Origin: Candidatus Tectimicrobiota bacterium
GTDB taxonomy: Bacteria > UBA8248 > JACPRG01
Length of the DNA: 48,841 bases
NCBI GenBank assembly: GCA_016190025.1
Contig: JACPRG010000051.1
Location: 1 to 48,841, forward strand
Direction: 5' to 3'
Part shown: piece by piece, positions 8,017 to 16,294 of the stretch
Layout of the letters: each line of letters starts with the position of its first letter
Position numbering within the stretch: position 1 is the stretch's first letter
Position numbers and translations under genes: made by a program
The notes under the pieces: model-generated
Told to the model about the DNA's origin: nothing
The model's database searches: none
What the model saw: the letters and a program-made list of their open reading frames with translations, nothing else

Positions 8017-9459
8017 ATGACCTTTTCACGATGGCGTGTCATCTGGAGATGGGGGGCGGGCTTCCTCGTCCTCGGTCTGACGCTCGGTTGGCTCCCGGCG
8101 GTTGCGCCGGTGGCGGAGGCCCAGAGGGGGCCGGGTCCGGCGGCGGGGGGGGCCGCGCGGCCGGAAAAGCGGGTCCTCACGCTGGAGCAGTGCGTCCAGA
8201 TCGCTCTCAAGAACAACGCGGAAATCAAAGAGCGCCTGGCGGGGGTTCTCGCCGCCCAGGCGAAGCAGTCGCAGGCCGACGCCGCCCGATACCCGAAGTT
8301 CGAGGCCCTCGCCCTGTTGGGCCCCTCCCCCCGGGCCAGGGGCAATCAGGTGGATTCGCCCGACGACCAGCGGGACGCGGCCGTGACCGGCGCGTTTGTC
8401 CGCGGCATGTTCAGCCTGGTGCAGCCCATCTTCACCTTCGGCGAGATCAGCGGGCTTCGGGAAGCCGCCACCTCCAACGTGAAGGTGGAGGAAGCCAAGG
8501 TCGAGGAAACGTCGGGCGAGGTGATCCGCAAGGTCAAGGAGTTTTACTACGGCCATCTGCTGGCCCGGGACCTGCTCAGCCTGGTGGAGGAAGTCAAGAG
8601 TGAGCTGGACGACGCCAAGCGGAAGGTCCGGAGGATGCTGGACCGGGGTTCGGAGACGGTGGACGAGATCTCCCTCTACAAGCTGGAGGCCTTCACCTCG
8701 ACGGTGGAGAGCGGCCTGAACGAGGCCCGCAAGTCCGTCCGTCTGTCCCTGGGAGCCTTGAAGTTCGCCATGGGCCTCAAGCCCGATGAAGACTTCGAGC
8801 TGGCGGACGCCCACATCGTCCCGGACCTCAGGCGGCTGGAGAGGCTGCCCTTTTATCAGGAACGGTCGGCCGCGCTGCGGCCGGAGTTCCGCCAGATCAA
8901 GGAGGGCCTGAAGGCCCTGCAGGCCCTGGTCGATGTGGAAAAGAGCAGATACCTTCCCAAGTTCTTCATCGGGGCGGTGGCGGATGTGGCCGACGCGACC
9001 AACCGCGACTCGATCCACAATCCGTTCGTCATCGACCCGCTGAACCACGAGATCCTCGGGGTAGCCCTCGGCTTCCGGTGGGCTTTCGACTTCGGCATCA
9101 CCGCCGGCCGGGTCGCCGAAGCGCGGGCGGAACACCAGAAAGTCTTGCACAAGCGGACCTTCGCCGAGCAGGGGATCCCTCTGGAAGTGCAAAAGGCGTA
9201 TGAGGAGGTCCAGGAAGCCGAGAAAAACATCAAGGCCACGGAGAATTCCTACCGGTTCGCCCGGAAGTGGCTGGTGGCCGCGGTGGCGAACTTCGACCTG
9301 GGGGTCGACGATGCGGAGGAAATCTTCAAGGCGCTGGAGCAGTACGCCAAGACCCGCGCTGAGAACTACAAACAGATGTTCGCCTACAACATGGCCTTGG
9401 CCAATTTGGAAAGGGCCAGCGGCTTGGTGACGGAAACGATCAAGCGAAATTCCAGATAG
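8017..9459 (+). CDS. TolC-family outer membrane efflux protein in the mla operon
   Basis: 480 residues with a signal peptide (basic start, hydrophobic about 10-28, cleavage near AEA-QR) and the two-fold coiled-coil organisation of TolC proteins: LTLEQCVQIALKNNAEIKERLAGVLAAQAKQSQADAARYPKF near the start and SYRFARKWLVAAVANFDLGVDDAEEIFKALEQYAKTRAENYKQMFAYNMALANLERASG at the end. Trimers form an outer membrane barrel with a periplasmic tunnel. The ATG at 8017 follows GAGGAG and is preferred to upstream in-frame codons that add 45 residues of low-complexity sequence. It lies between mlaD and mlaC, so a role in the outer-membrane end of this lipid pathway is suggested by context. Confidence 0.88.
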   Translation: MTFSRWRVIWRWGAGFLVLGLTLGWLPAVAPVAEAQRGPGPAAGGAARPEKRVLTLEQCVQIALKNNAEIKERLAGVLAAQAKQSQADAARYPKFEALALLGPSPRARGNQVDSPDDQRDAAVTGAFVRGMFSLVQPIFTFGEISGLREAATSNVKVEEAKVEETSGEVIRKVKEFYYGHLLARDLLSLVEEVKSELDDAKRKVRRMLDRGSETVDEISLYKLEAFTSTVESGLNEARKSVRLSLGALKFAMGLKPDEDFELADAHIVPDLRRLERLPFYQERSAALRPEFRQIKEGLKALQALVDVEKSRYLPKFFIGAVADVADATNRDSIHNPFVIDPLNHEILGVALGFRWAFDFGITAGRVAEARAEHQKVLHKRTFAEQGIPLEVQKAYEEVQEAEKNIKATENSYRFARKWLVAAVANFDLGVDDAEEIFKALEQYAKTRAENYKQMFAYNMALANLERASGLVTETIKRNSR

Positions 9460-9523
9460 CCAACCCGGCCGGAGGCCGAGGGGGAGGGGCTGTCGGGGCT
9501 GAAGACACGTTGGAGGGTCGTGG

Positions 9524-10186
9524 ATGCACTGCCGAAGACTCAGACAAAGACGAGCAGCGGGCCTGGTGGTGGCGTGGGTCTTTCTCATGGCCGCGTCGCT
9601 CTCGGGGGGGGCCGCTCCCGCGTTCTCCCGCGAGCCGAAAGTGGAGCTGAAGGAGACCATCGACAAGGTCTTGGGCGTTCTGAAGAATTCCGCCTACAAG
9701 GGAGACGACAAGCGGGAGGTCCGGCGTCAGAAACTGCGGGAGGTGATCGGTCCGCGGTTTGATTTTGCGGAAATGGCCAAGCGCTCCCTGGCCCGCTATT
9801 GGCGGCAGAGAACGCCCGAGGAGCAGAAGGAGTTCGTCGAGGTCTTCTCCGACCTTCTCGAGCGGTCTTACGTGTCCAAGATCGAAGGCTACACCGACGA
9901 GAAGATCGAGTACCCCCACGAGCGCGTGGAAGACCGTTACGCCGAGGTCAAGACCAAGATCGTCCCGCAAAGCGGCCGGGATATCCCCATCGATTACCGG
10001 CTCCACAAGACGCCGACCGGCTGGCGGGTCTACGACGTGGTGATCGAAGGCGTGAGCCTGGTGTCCAATTACCGCGGCCAGTTCAACCGCATCATCCGGA
10101 AGGACTCGTACAAAGACCTCCTCCAGCGCATGAAGAACAAGCAGGAAGATATCCGGAGCAACAAGGACAGCAAGGGCGACCTGTAG
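9524..10186 (+). CDS. mlaC: MlaC/Ttg2D-like periplasmic phospholipid-binding protein
   Basis: A 220-residue protein with a signal peptide (arginine-rich start, hydrophobic GLVVAWVFLMAASLSGG, cleavage near AFS-RE) and the MlaC fold: VELKETIDKVLGVLKN, VIGPRFDFAEMAKRSLARYWRQRTPEEQKEFVEVFSDLLERSYVSKIEGY, then a strand-rich half ending YDVVIEGVSLVSNYRGQFNRII. It shuttles phospholipid across the periplasm between the outer membrane partner and MlaD. The ATG at 9524 has GGAGG 7 bp upstream. It is the last gene of the mla operon, with a terminator 90 bp downstream. Confidence 0.93.
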   Translation: MHCRRLRQRRAAGLVVAWVFLMAASLSGGAAPAFSREPKVELKETIDKVLGVLKNSAYKGDDKREVRRQKLREVIGPRFDFAEMAKRSLARYWRQRTPEEQKEFVEVFSDLLERSYVSKIEGYTDEKIEYPHERVEDRYAEVKTKIVPQSGRDIPIDYRLHKTPTGWRVYDVVIEGVSLVSNYRGQFNRIIRKDSYKDLLQRMKNKQEDIRSNKDSKGDL

Positions 10187-10275
10187 CCGTTGTGAAACGC
10201 CCGCGCGCGGGAGAAGGTCTCTCAGGGCGGTCGGGATCCCTCGGAAACCCGCCTTTCACCCTGCGAAGACCCCTT

Positions 10276-10308
10276 CCTCGTCACCGGACGAGGGCCTTTT
10301 TCTTTTTT
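10276..10308 (+). terminator. Rho-independent terminator of the mla operon
   Basis: Seven-bp stem CCTCGTC (10276-10282) / GACGAGG (10287-10293), loop ACCG, followed two bases later by CTTTTTCTTTTTT. Confidence 0.88.
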
Positions 10309-10344
10309 CCCTGGACGAGAGAATACGAGACGGCGCGGCCTTCC

Positions 10345-10764
10345 ATGAATTCGGTTCGCCTCCGGGGCAGGTTGTTCAAGGGTCTGGGCGAGGGGGCCCG
10401 GTTCACCCGGCTCTCCTGGGCCAAGGCGGCGTTCGCCCGTATCCTGGGCTTTGAGCCGTTTCCGGGGACGGTCAACCTCCGGGTGGATCCCGCGGAGGCG
10501 GGCGACGCCCTTCGGAGGATACGGGGAGCGGAGGGGATCCCGATGTCCCCTCCCGACGAGTCGGGGTTCTGCGCCGCCCGTTGTTTCCGCGGCAGGCTGG
10601 GGGACAAGCTGGCGGCGGGACTGGTGATCCCGGAAGTCGAGGGATATTACGAGGATGTGCTCGAGATCCTGGCGCCGGTCAACGTGCGGGAAACCCTGGG
10701 GGTCTCGGAGGGAGACGTCCTGGAGGTGGAGATATTCCTCAGCCAGGGGGAGGGGAGGCCCTGA
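10345..10764 (+). CDS. DUF120 domain protein, CTP-dependent riboflavin kinase-like (RibK family)
   Basis: A 139-residue single-domain protein. VRLRGRLFKGLGEGARFTRLSWAKAAFARILGFEPFPGTVNLRV is the N-terminal signature of DUF120, the archaeal RibK family that makes FMN from riboflavin with CTP; the end (EGYYEDVLEILAPVNVRETLGVSEGDVLEVEIF) is also typical. In archaea it is often fused to a helix-turn-helix domain, absent here. No riboflavin gene is nearby. The ATG at 10345 lies about 35 bp after the mla terminator with no clear Shine-Dalgarno, so it may be read from a promoter overlapping the terminator or be leaderless. Function beyond family membership is inferred. Confidence 0.78.
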   Translation: MNSVRLRGRLFKGLGEGARFTRLSWAKAAFARILGFEPFPGTVNLRVDPAEAGDALRRIRGAEGIPMSPPDESGFCAARCFRGRLGDKLAAGLVIPEVEGYYEDVLEILAPVNVRETLGVSEGDVLEVEIFLSQGEGRP

Positions 10765-10897
10765 CGGCGGAAAGGCGCGTCCGTCCGGGGCTCTCCGGAC
10801 CTCTGGGCGCCTCTCAAAGGGCTTTGGCTCGAGAACTCCCCAGCCGGATTTCCGGGCCGCCGGGGTCCTGGTGGGGGGGGGGGAGCCGTCCGCCTCT

Positions 10898-11374
10898 CTA
10901 TGGCGCCCAGGGACCGGGATGCCTCCCGGGGAGAGGATCCCCCCCGGGCTGGCATGAGACGCCGCCGTCCGTGTAGGAGACGCCCCGGGCGCTGCTTTTG
11001 AAGGTGGTGCTCATCTTTTCTTTCAGGTCGTTGGCCGTGAAGGGTTTTACGACGTAATCGTTGGCGCCCGCCCGGATCGCCTCGATGACTTTCTCCTCTA
11101 AGACCTCCCCTGTCATCATGAGGACGGGGATGTCCTTCGAGGCGTCCGATTTGCGGATGTTCTTCAGCAGATCCAGGCCGCTCATGACGGGCATGTTCCA
11201 ATCGGACAAAACGAAGTCAACCCCGCCGTTCTGCACGATCTCGAGCGCCTCGGCGCCGTTTTCCGCCTCCACGACGTTCTCAAACCCCAAGAAGCGAAGG
11301 ACGCCCCGCATCATCCGGCGCACGGTGGGAAGGTCATCCACCACGAGGATCTTCATGTTCGGGTCCAGCGCCAT
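10898..11374 (-). CDS. cheY: CheY-like single-domain response regulator
   Basis: A receiver domain with every key residue at the numbering of enterobacterial CheY: acidic pair Asp13/Asp14, phospho-acceptor Asp57 (LSDWNMP), Thr87 (MMTG) and Lys109 (VVKPF). No output domain follows; the last about 30 residues (GVSYTDGGVSCQPGGDPL...) are a poorly conserved tail. CheY relays the signal of chemotaxis kinase CheA to the flagellar motor. GGGAGG abuts the ATG at 11372-11374, an unusually close spacing; the internal ATG six codons on (MKILVVDD) is an alternative start. A sigma-28-like promoter upstream fits a motility role. No other chemotaxis gene is in the window. Confidence 0.85.
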   Translation of the reverse strand: MALDPNMKILVVDDLPTVRRMMRGVLRFLGFENVVEAENGAEALEIVQNGGVDFVLSDWNMPVMSGLDLLKNIRKSDASKDIPVLMMTGEVLEEKVIEAIRAGANDYVVKPFTANDLKEKMSTTFKSSARGVSYTDGGVSCQPGGDPLPGRHPGPWAP

Positions 11375-11406
11375 CCTCCCGGGCGAGAATGTTCCCAGCA
11401 GTACTC

Positions 11407-11434
11407 TTATCGGAGGGATGCGCGGTGGACTTGA
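11407..11434 (-). promoter_or_regulatory. Candidate sigma-28 (FliA) promoter of cheY
   Basis: On the minus strand TCAA (11431-11434) and TCCGATAA (11407-11414) are separated by 16 bp, close to the FliA consensus TAAA-N15-GCCGATAA. The predicted start near 11400 gives a leader of about 25 nt before the cheY ATG. Nothing else is recognised in the 11375-11821 gap except the plus-strand promoter listed next. Confidence 0.5.
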
Positions 11435-11719
11435 ATGGGACGCCCGCCGTTCGGCGGCCGGTTCTGCGGGTAGCGCTTTTGGGAGGCGGCGGGGTCGGCC
11501 GGCCTGCTGTCCTGACGCGGCGGATCGGAAGAGCCGGTGCGGTTTGCCGTGAAGGGGCCCGGGGTCTTCGCCGATAAGATGGGTGAGCCGGAAGGCGTTC
11601 CCGGCCGATGTTCCCCAAGGGGCGGACGGGTCCGCCTTCCGGCGCTTGGAGGAAAGAGCGGTGATTCAGGCCGTGGCGGGGGTCCGCGGCCAATCCGGGG
11701 GGGACGGAAGGGGGGCTGC

Positions 11720-11748
11720 TTGTCGCCCTCTGGAGACGCGCGTATAAT
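11720..11748 (+). promoter_or_regulatory. Sigma-70 promoter of the TPR gene
   Basis: TTGTCG (-35) and a perfect TATAAT (-10, 11743-11748) with a 17-bp spacer. The predicted start near 11755 leaves a leader of about 67 nt. Confidence 0.65.
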
Positions 11749-11821
11749 AAAAACAGTGGCGGGGTGGGCCGTCGTGGCCGCGCGGAGGAGGGAGCGGGCT
11801 TGTTTTCAGGAGGGGTTTCCT

Positions 11822-12307
11822 TTGGGAATTGAGATGGGACGCGAGGAAGCGGAAGAGCTTTTCGCGCGGGCCTGGGAAAATCACCGCAAGGGCGATCTGG
11901 ACAAGGCCATCGAGCTCTACCAGGAGTCCATCGACGTGTTTCCGACGGCCGAGGCCTACACCTTTTTGGGTTGGGCCTACAGCCACCGCGGGGACATCGA
12001 CCGGGCCATCGAGGAATGCTTCAAGGCCATCGACACGGACCCCGACTACGGAAACCCCTATAATGACATCGGCGCTTACTACATCCAAAAGGGGATGTAT
12101 GACGAAGCCGTCTCCTGGCTGGAAAAGGCCATGCAGGCGGCCCGGTACGAGTGCTATCACTACCCCCACATGAACCTGGGCCGCGTTTATTTACACAAGA
12201 AGATGTACGCCGAAGCGATGAAGGAGTTTCAGAAGACCCTGGAGGTCGAGCCGAAGTACCAGCCCGCGCGGGTTCAACTCGCCAAGCTCCACGCAATGTT
12301 CAACTGA
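11822..12307 (+). CDS. Tetratricopeptide repeat protein
   Basis: A 161-residue soluble protein made almost wholly of four TPR units: ELFARAWENHRKGDLDKAIELYQESIDVFPT, AYTFLGWAYSHRGDIDRAIEECFKAIDTDPD, PYNDIGAYYIQKGMYDEAVSWLEKAMQAA and MNLGRVYLHKKMYAEAMKEFQKTLEVEPKY. There is no signal peptide or catalytic domain, so it is a protein-interaction scaffold of unknown partner. The TTG at 11822 is chosen because AGGAGGGG (11808-11815) lies 6 bp before it; the ATG at 11834 would be 18 bp away. It has its own promoter and is convergent with gcvT. Confidence 0.85.
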   Translation: MGIEMGREEAEELFARAWENHRKGDLDKAIELYQESIDVFPTAEAYTFLGWAYSHRGDIDRAIEECFKAIDTDPDYGNPYNDIGAYYIQKGMYDEAVSWLEKAMQAARYECYHYPHMNLGRVYLHKKMYAEAMKEFQKTLEVEPKYQPARVQLAKLHAMFN

Positions 12308-12500
12308 CCGGTTTCCTTCCGTCCTTCGCGGGCTCGTCATCAAGAGGCGGGGGAGCCGCTTCCCGCGGTCTCACGCAGAAGGACCACATCCCCGCGTCGT
12401 CTCCCGAGAGTCCCGAAACGATTTCCACCCATTCCGCGGCGATCCGCGCCCTCCGCTCAGGTCGGGGCCGCGGCGTCACGCAAGCCTTTGAAGCCAGGCG

Positions 12501-13766
12501 CTAGTCGAGAACGGGGCGGGCATAGGGAGGCGTCCTCCCGTCGAGGTGTCTCTTGACGATGACGGCTGAGAAGGACCGCCTTCCGTCCCGGATTTCCATT
12601 TCCTGTCCCGTCTCCAGGTCGGCCCGGATGTACGCCAGGCCGATGGCCCTTCTCCCGGATTCACCCGTCGGATTCTCTCCCGCAAACTTCCAGTACGGGA
12701 CCATCGTCCCGCTCGTGACGTGCCCCACGGCTTCGCCGCCTCCAGGCGGGGAGACCTCGTGGCCTTGCCGGGCGATCCCCCTCCCGGTCACGGTGATGGA
12801 GAGCACGCTTTTGGGCACGGTCCACTCGTGCGGCGGGGCCTTGAGCTCCCCTTTCCGGCGCGCATCGGCCTCGCGGCTCTGCCGCTCCAGGGCCGCCCGG
12901 CCCACGAAGTCCCCCTTGGCCTCCGCGAAGCTCACGGCGAACCGGGAGAGGGAGACCGCGAAGATGGGGATGTCGCGGCCGTCGGGCCCCTTGCCGAACT
13001 CGTGGCCGTAGAGCGGGTACCCGGCCTCCAGGCGGAGTGTGTCTCTCGCCCCGAGCCCCACGGGGAGGAGCCCCAGCGGCCGGCCCGCCCGATGGACCCG
13101 CTCCCAAAGCTCCAGGGCGAGCGCCCGGGGCGTGAAAAACTCGAAGGAGAGAGGCTCCCCCGTGTAGCCCGTCCGCGAGAGGATCACCGGGCGGCCCTCC
13201 ATATCCAGCCGCACGAAGGAGTTCCGCTTGGCCTCCAGGAGGCCCTGAAAGCCCGGCTTGGCGGAGGCGGGCAGGATCGAGCCCAGGATGGCCGGGGTCT
13301 CGGGTCCCTGGAGGGAAGCCATGAAGAGATCGGCCGTGATGTCTTCCATCTTGGCCTCGGGAAAGCGGGGGAGAAATTGCGACAGCCAGCGAAAGTCCTT
13401 CTCCGTGTTGGAGGCGTTGACGACCAGGAGATAATCCTCCTCCCCCTGCTGGTACAGGTAGGCGTCGTCCACCGCGCCGCCCCGCTCGTCGGGGATGAGG
13501 GTGTACTGGGCCTTGCCCGGTTCCAGCGCGGAGGCGTCGTTGGTGAGCGTGTGCTGGAGGAAGGGCAGGGCGCCCTTTCCGGCGACGCGGAACCTCCCCA
13601 TGTGGGAGATGTCGAACAGGCCCGCCGCTTTCCGGGTCGCCAGGTGCTCTTCCAGGATGCCGGACGCGTAGTGGACCGGCATGTCCCAACCCCCGAAGGG
13701 GACCATCTTGGCCCCGTTCTCCCGGTGCCAATCATTCAGTACGGTCTTTTTCAGTTCTTCGGTCAT
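12501..13766 (-). CDS. gcvT: Aminomethyltransferase (glycine cleavage system T protein)
   Basis: A 421-residue GcvT. The N-terminal folate-binding domain reads NGAKMVPFGGWDMPVHYASGILEEHLATRKAAGLFDISHMG, with the catalytic aspartate region GGAVDDAYLY; the C-terminal barrel ends RRAIGLAYIRADLETGQEMEI. It transfers the aminomethyl group from lipoyl-H protein to tetrahydrofolate, releasing ammonia. It is some 50 residues longer than typical, mostly in the C-terminal half (RRKGELKAPPHEWTVPKSV region). gcvH and gcvP are not in the window, so it either works with distant partners or is a related one-carbon transferase. Start ATG at 13764-13766. Confidence 0.85.
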   Translation of the reverse strand: MTEELKKTVLNDWHRENGAKMVPFGGWDMPVHYASGILEEHLATRKAAGLFDISHMGRFRVAGKGALPFLQHTLTNDASALEPGKAQYTLIPDERGGAVDDAYLYQQGEEDYLLVVNASNTEKDFRWLSQFLPRFPEAKMEDITADLFMASLQGPETPAILGSILPASAKPGFQGLLEAKRNSFVRLDMEGRPVILSRTGYTGEPLSFEFFTPRALALELWERVHRAGRPLGLLPVGLGARDTLRLEAGYPLYGHEFGKGPDGRDIPIFAVSLSRFAVSFAEAKGDFVGRAALERQSREADARRKGELKAPPHEWTVPKSVLSITVTGRGIARQGHEVSPPGGGEAVGHVTSGTMVPYWKFAGENPTGESGRRAIGLAYIRADLETGQEMEIRDGRRSFSAVIVKRHLDGRTPPYARPVLD

Positions 13767-13818
13767 GTCGTCTTCATGCGGAGGAGGGGGGCGGTGTTGA
13801 TGGCGCGCTCGAGTCCGG

Positions 13819-13830
13819 CATTCATGAATG
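13819..13830. repeat. 12-bp perfect palindrome upstream of gcvT
   Basis: CATTCATGAATG lies 53 bp upstream of the gcvT start and partly overlaps a TATCAT hexamer (13828-13833, minus strand) that would serve as a -10 with a weak TTCCCG 17 bp further up. It may be an operator; no regulator is identified. Confidence 0.35.
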
Positions 13831-13954
13831 ATACCTCATCTCCCGCCGAGCGGGAAAGGATGCCTGGAAGAGGGGGGGCCTTGCCGCCCGCGCGGGGTCG
13901 GGGGGATCGGGATTCGGGGTGCGAGGGCTTCTTGCCCTGCGAGATGTTCTGGGC

Positions 13955-14932
13955 TCAACTCTCACGGGCGGTCAAGCCGCCCCCGGCACCCGGAAGAAAA
14001 AGTCTCCCCTGGTGGGTGGCCCTTGTTTCCAGGGCCGAGTGGATGGCGGCCAGGACCTTGTGTTTATCGAGGCACCACCGGGGGGCGACCAGGTATTCCG
14101 GCGGGGCCTCGCCCGTCAGGCGCTGGATGACCATCTGCGGGGGCAAAAGCTCCAGGAAGTCGCAGACGAGATTGGCGTATTCGTCCATCCCGAGGGTCCT
14201 CAGGCTCCCCTTCCGGTATTGAGCCTCGAGGGGCGTCCCCCGCAGGACGTGGAGGAGGTGAATCTTGATCCCGTCGAGGGGGAGCCGGGCGACGAAGCGG
14301 GCCGTGTGCAGCATGTCCTCCCGCGTCTCGCCCGGAAGGCCCAGAATGACGTGGGCGCAGATGTGGAGGTCGAGGTCGCGCCTCGACCTCCGGCGGGTCC
14401 GCTCCACGGCGTCCTCGAAATCGGCGGCCGTGTGGGCCCGGTTGATGAGGGCGAGCGTCTCGTCCCGCGCCGACTGGAGACCGTACTCCACCCAGACGTG
14501 GTAGTCCTCCGCGTGCCCGGCGATGAGGTCGAGGGTCTCTTCCGGGACGCAGTCGGGCCGGGTCCCGATGACGAGGCCGACGACTTCCGGGAAGGACCGG
14601 ATCGCGTCGTATCGCTCCTTGAGGACCTCGACCGGGGCGTACGTGTTGGTGAACGCCTGGTAGTAGGCGAGGAACTTCCGGGCCTTCGCCCGGCGGCGCA
14701 CAAACTCGATCCCCTGGCGGATCTGGGCGGCGATCTCTCTAGGCTCGACGCGGGTCGGGGGGCTGAACCCCTGGTTGTTGCAGAAGGTACATCCGCCGAG
14801 GGCCTTCGTCCCGTCGCGGTTGGGGCAGGTGAACCCGGCGTCGATGGAGACCTTCTGGACGCGCTCGCCGAACCGCTCGCGGAGATAGGAGGAAAAAGAG
14901 CGGTAACGGGCGGCTTTCACCGCACCGGCCAT
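13955..14932 (-). CDS. YhcC-type (TIGR01212) radical SAM protein
   Basis: 325 residues. The cluster motif is CPNRDGTKALGGCTFC (Cys36, Cys48, Cys51), the spacing of the YhcC/TIGR01212 family rather than plain CxxxCxxC. IGTRPDCVPEETLDLIAG, WVEYGLQSARDETLALINRAH and ILGLPGETREDMLHTARFVARL are standard radical SAM barrel elements. The reaction of this family is not established to my knowledge. The ATG at 14930-14932 follows GGGGAG and is preferred to a TTG 66 bp upstream that would overlap the rhodanese stop. It lies 43 bp behind the rhodanese gene on the same strand, so the two are probably co-transcribed. Confidence 0.82.
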   Translation of the reverse strand: MAGAVKAARYRSFSSYLRERFGERVQKVSIDAGFTCPNRDGTKALGGCTFCNNQGFSPPTRVEPREIAAQIRQGIEFVRRRAKARKFLAYYQAFTNTYAPVEVLKERYDAIRSFPEVVGLVIGTRPDCVPEETLDLIAGHAEDYHVWVEYGLQSARDETLALINRAHTAADFEDAVERTRRRSRRDLDLHICAHVILGLPGETREDMLHTARFVARLPLDGIKIHLLHVLRGTPLEAQYRKGSLRTLGMDEYANLVCDFLELLPPQMVIQRLTGEAPPEYLVAPRWCLDKHKVLAAIHSALETRATHQGRLFLPGAGGGLTARES

Positions 14933-14975
14933 TTGTCGCCGCTCCCCTGGAGAGATCGCCGCTCCCGAAGACGAC

Positions 14976-15812
14976 TCAGGGATGGGATGGCGTTTCAATG
15001 GGCAGGTCCTCGCGATCCCCCCACTCTTTCCAGGAGCCGACGTAGTTCCGGACGTGGGGATACCCGATGAGGCGCAAGGCCAGATAGGCGTGGGCCGCGC
15101 GGTAGCCTCCCTGGCAGTAGGGGATGACGATCTTCTCGGAGGTGACCCCCCGCGCCTCGTACAGGGCCTTGAGGTCCGCCGCGGACTTGTAACGGCCCTT
15201 TGCGTCCAGGTTTCTCTTCCACTCGATGTGGACGGCCTTGGGGATGGCGCCTCCGCGCACGGAGCGCACCAGCTTGCCGGTGTATTCCTCGTCCGAGCGC
15301 GTGTCCAGGATGCAGACCCGGGGGTCGTTGAGGTGTTTCAGGATCAAGTCCGCGTCGGCGATGCGCCCCTCCGCCCGGGTAGCGGGATCGAACTTCGTTG
15401 GAACCGGATCGACGGGCTCGGCGCTCAGGGGAAACCCCCCTTCCTTCCAGGCGCTGAGCCCCCCGTCCAGGACGTGGGCGTCCTCGTGGCCGAAGTATTC
15501 GAGAAACCAGAAGCCCCGGCTGGCCTTGAAGCCCGAGTTGTCCTCGTAGAAGACGACGGTCTTGGGGTAGTCCACCCCCCGGTGCGCCATCAGGTAGGAG
15601 ACCATCCACATGAAGGCCGCGAGGGGTCCGGGGCGTGTGTCGTTGAGGCTGATCCCGTAGAGGTCGAAGTGGACGGCCCCCGCAATGTGCCCCCGCACGT
15701 AATCCGGTGTGGGCCGCACGTCGATGACCAGGAGCTTCGGGTCTCCCAGGCGCCCGTGGAGCGCCTGGGGGGTAAAGAGAAGGCTCGGGTTCGCGTAGCT
15801 TCGGTCTTCCAT
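14976..15812 (-). CDS. Two-domain rhodanese-like sulfurtransferase
   Basis: 278 residues in two rhodanese domains. The first (about 10-125, LLVIDVRPTPDYVRGHIAGAVHFDL...VVFYEDNSG) lacks the active-site cysteine, as expected for the structural domain. The second (about 160-275) has PYCQGGYRA with Cys at about residue 233, the persulfide-carrying residue. The family moves sulfane sulfur from thiosulfate or 3-mercaptopyruvate to an acceptor such as cyanide or a thiol. The start MEDRSY (ATG at 15810-15812) is where homology begins. The cupin gene lies 122 bp upstream on the same strand. Confidence 0.87.
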   Translation of the reverse strand: MEDRSYANPSLLFTPQALHGRLGDPKLLVIDVRPTPDYVRGHIAGAVHFDLYGISLNDTRPGPLAAFMWMVSYLMAHRGVDYPKTVVFYEDNSGFKASRGFWFLEYFGHEDAHVLDGGLSAWKEGGFPLSAEPVDPVPTKFDPATRAEGRIADADLILKHLNDPRVCILDTRSDEEYTGKLVRSVRGGAIPKAVHIEWKRNLDAKGRYKSAADLKALYEARGVTSEKIVIPYCQGGYRAAHAYLALRLIGYPHVRNYVGSWKEWGDREDLPIETPSHP

Positions 15813-15934
15813 TGCCGCGTTGCTCCATCCGGGCACCCCGGGCCGGATTTCCCGCCGGGCGCGCCGCTTCATCCCCGATGGCCTGGGCCGGTTCGGGGCC
15901 GAAGGAAAGTCCGGGCCGATGCGGAAGGGGCCGG

Positions 15935-16294
15935 TCAAGGTTGATATTCGGTCTGGGTCTCTGTCAGGTGAAGATAATCCTCCCGCGCGGGGCTGAAGAC
16001 GTCCAGGTTGAGGGCGGGCTCATCGCCCAGGACGTCCGCGAAGTGGGTCGCGTCCGGCGGGATGACGCAAAGGCCGCCCGGACCCAGATCGTGGGCTTCG
16101 CCTCCGACGGTCATGCGGACCCGGCCCTTCAGGATATAGACGAGCTGCTCGAAGGGGTGGCTGTGGGGCCGGATCTTCATGCCGGGCTGGAGCTCATGGA
16201 GCACCAGCAGGGCGTGGGCCGAGCGGAAGCCCTTGCGCCGAACCCCGGGGCGGACCTCCTCCCACGGGAGATCGTCCCAGTTGTACGATCTCAT
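15935..16294 (-). CDS. Small cupin-domain protein
   Basis: 119 residues forming one cupin barrel. Motif 1 is IRPHSHPFEQLVYILKGRVRMTVGG (two histidines, then a Glu/Gln pair) and motif 2 is GPGGLCVIPPDATHFADVLGDEPALNLDVFSP, giving a His-His-Glu-His-like metal site. Proteins of this kind may be dioxygenases, isomerases or binding proteins, and the sequence does not decide between these. The ATG is at 16292-16294 with a GGAG/GAGGG stretch upstream. It is followed by the rhodanese and radical SAM genes. Confidence 0.82.
   Translation of the reverse strand: MRSYNWDDLPWEEVRPGVRRKGFRSAHALLVLHELQPGMKIRPHSHPFEQLVYILKGRVRMTVGGEAHDLGPGGLCVIPPDATHFADVLGDEPALNLDVFSPAREDYLHLTETQTEYQP

Noticed and set aside
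13859..13954. A terminator between the radical SAM gene and gcvT
   Set aside because: I found only short GC-rich inverted repeats without a T-run.
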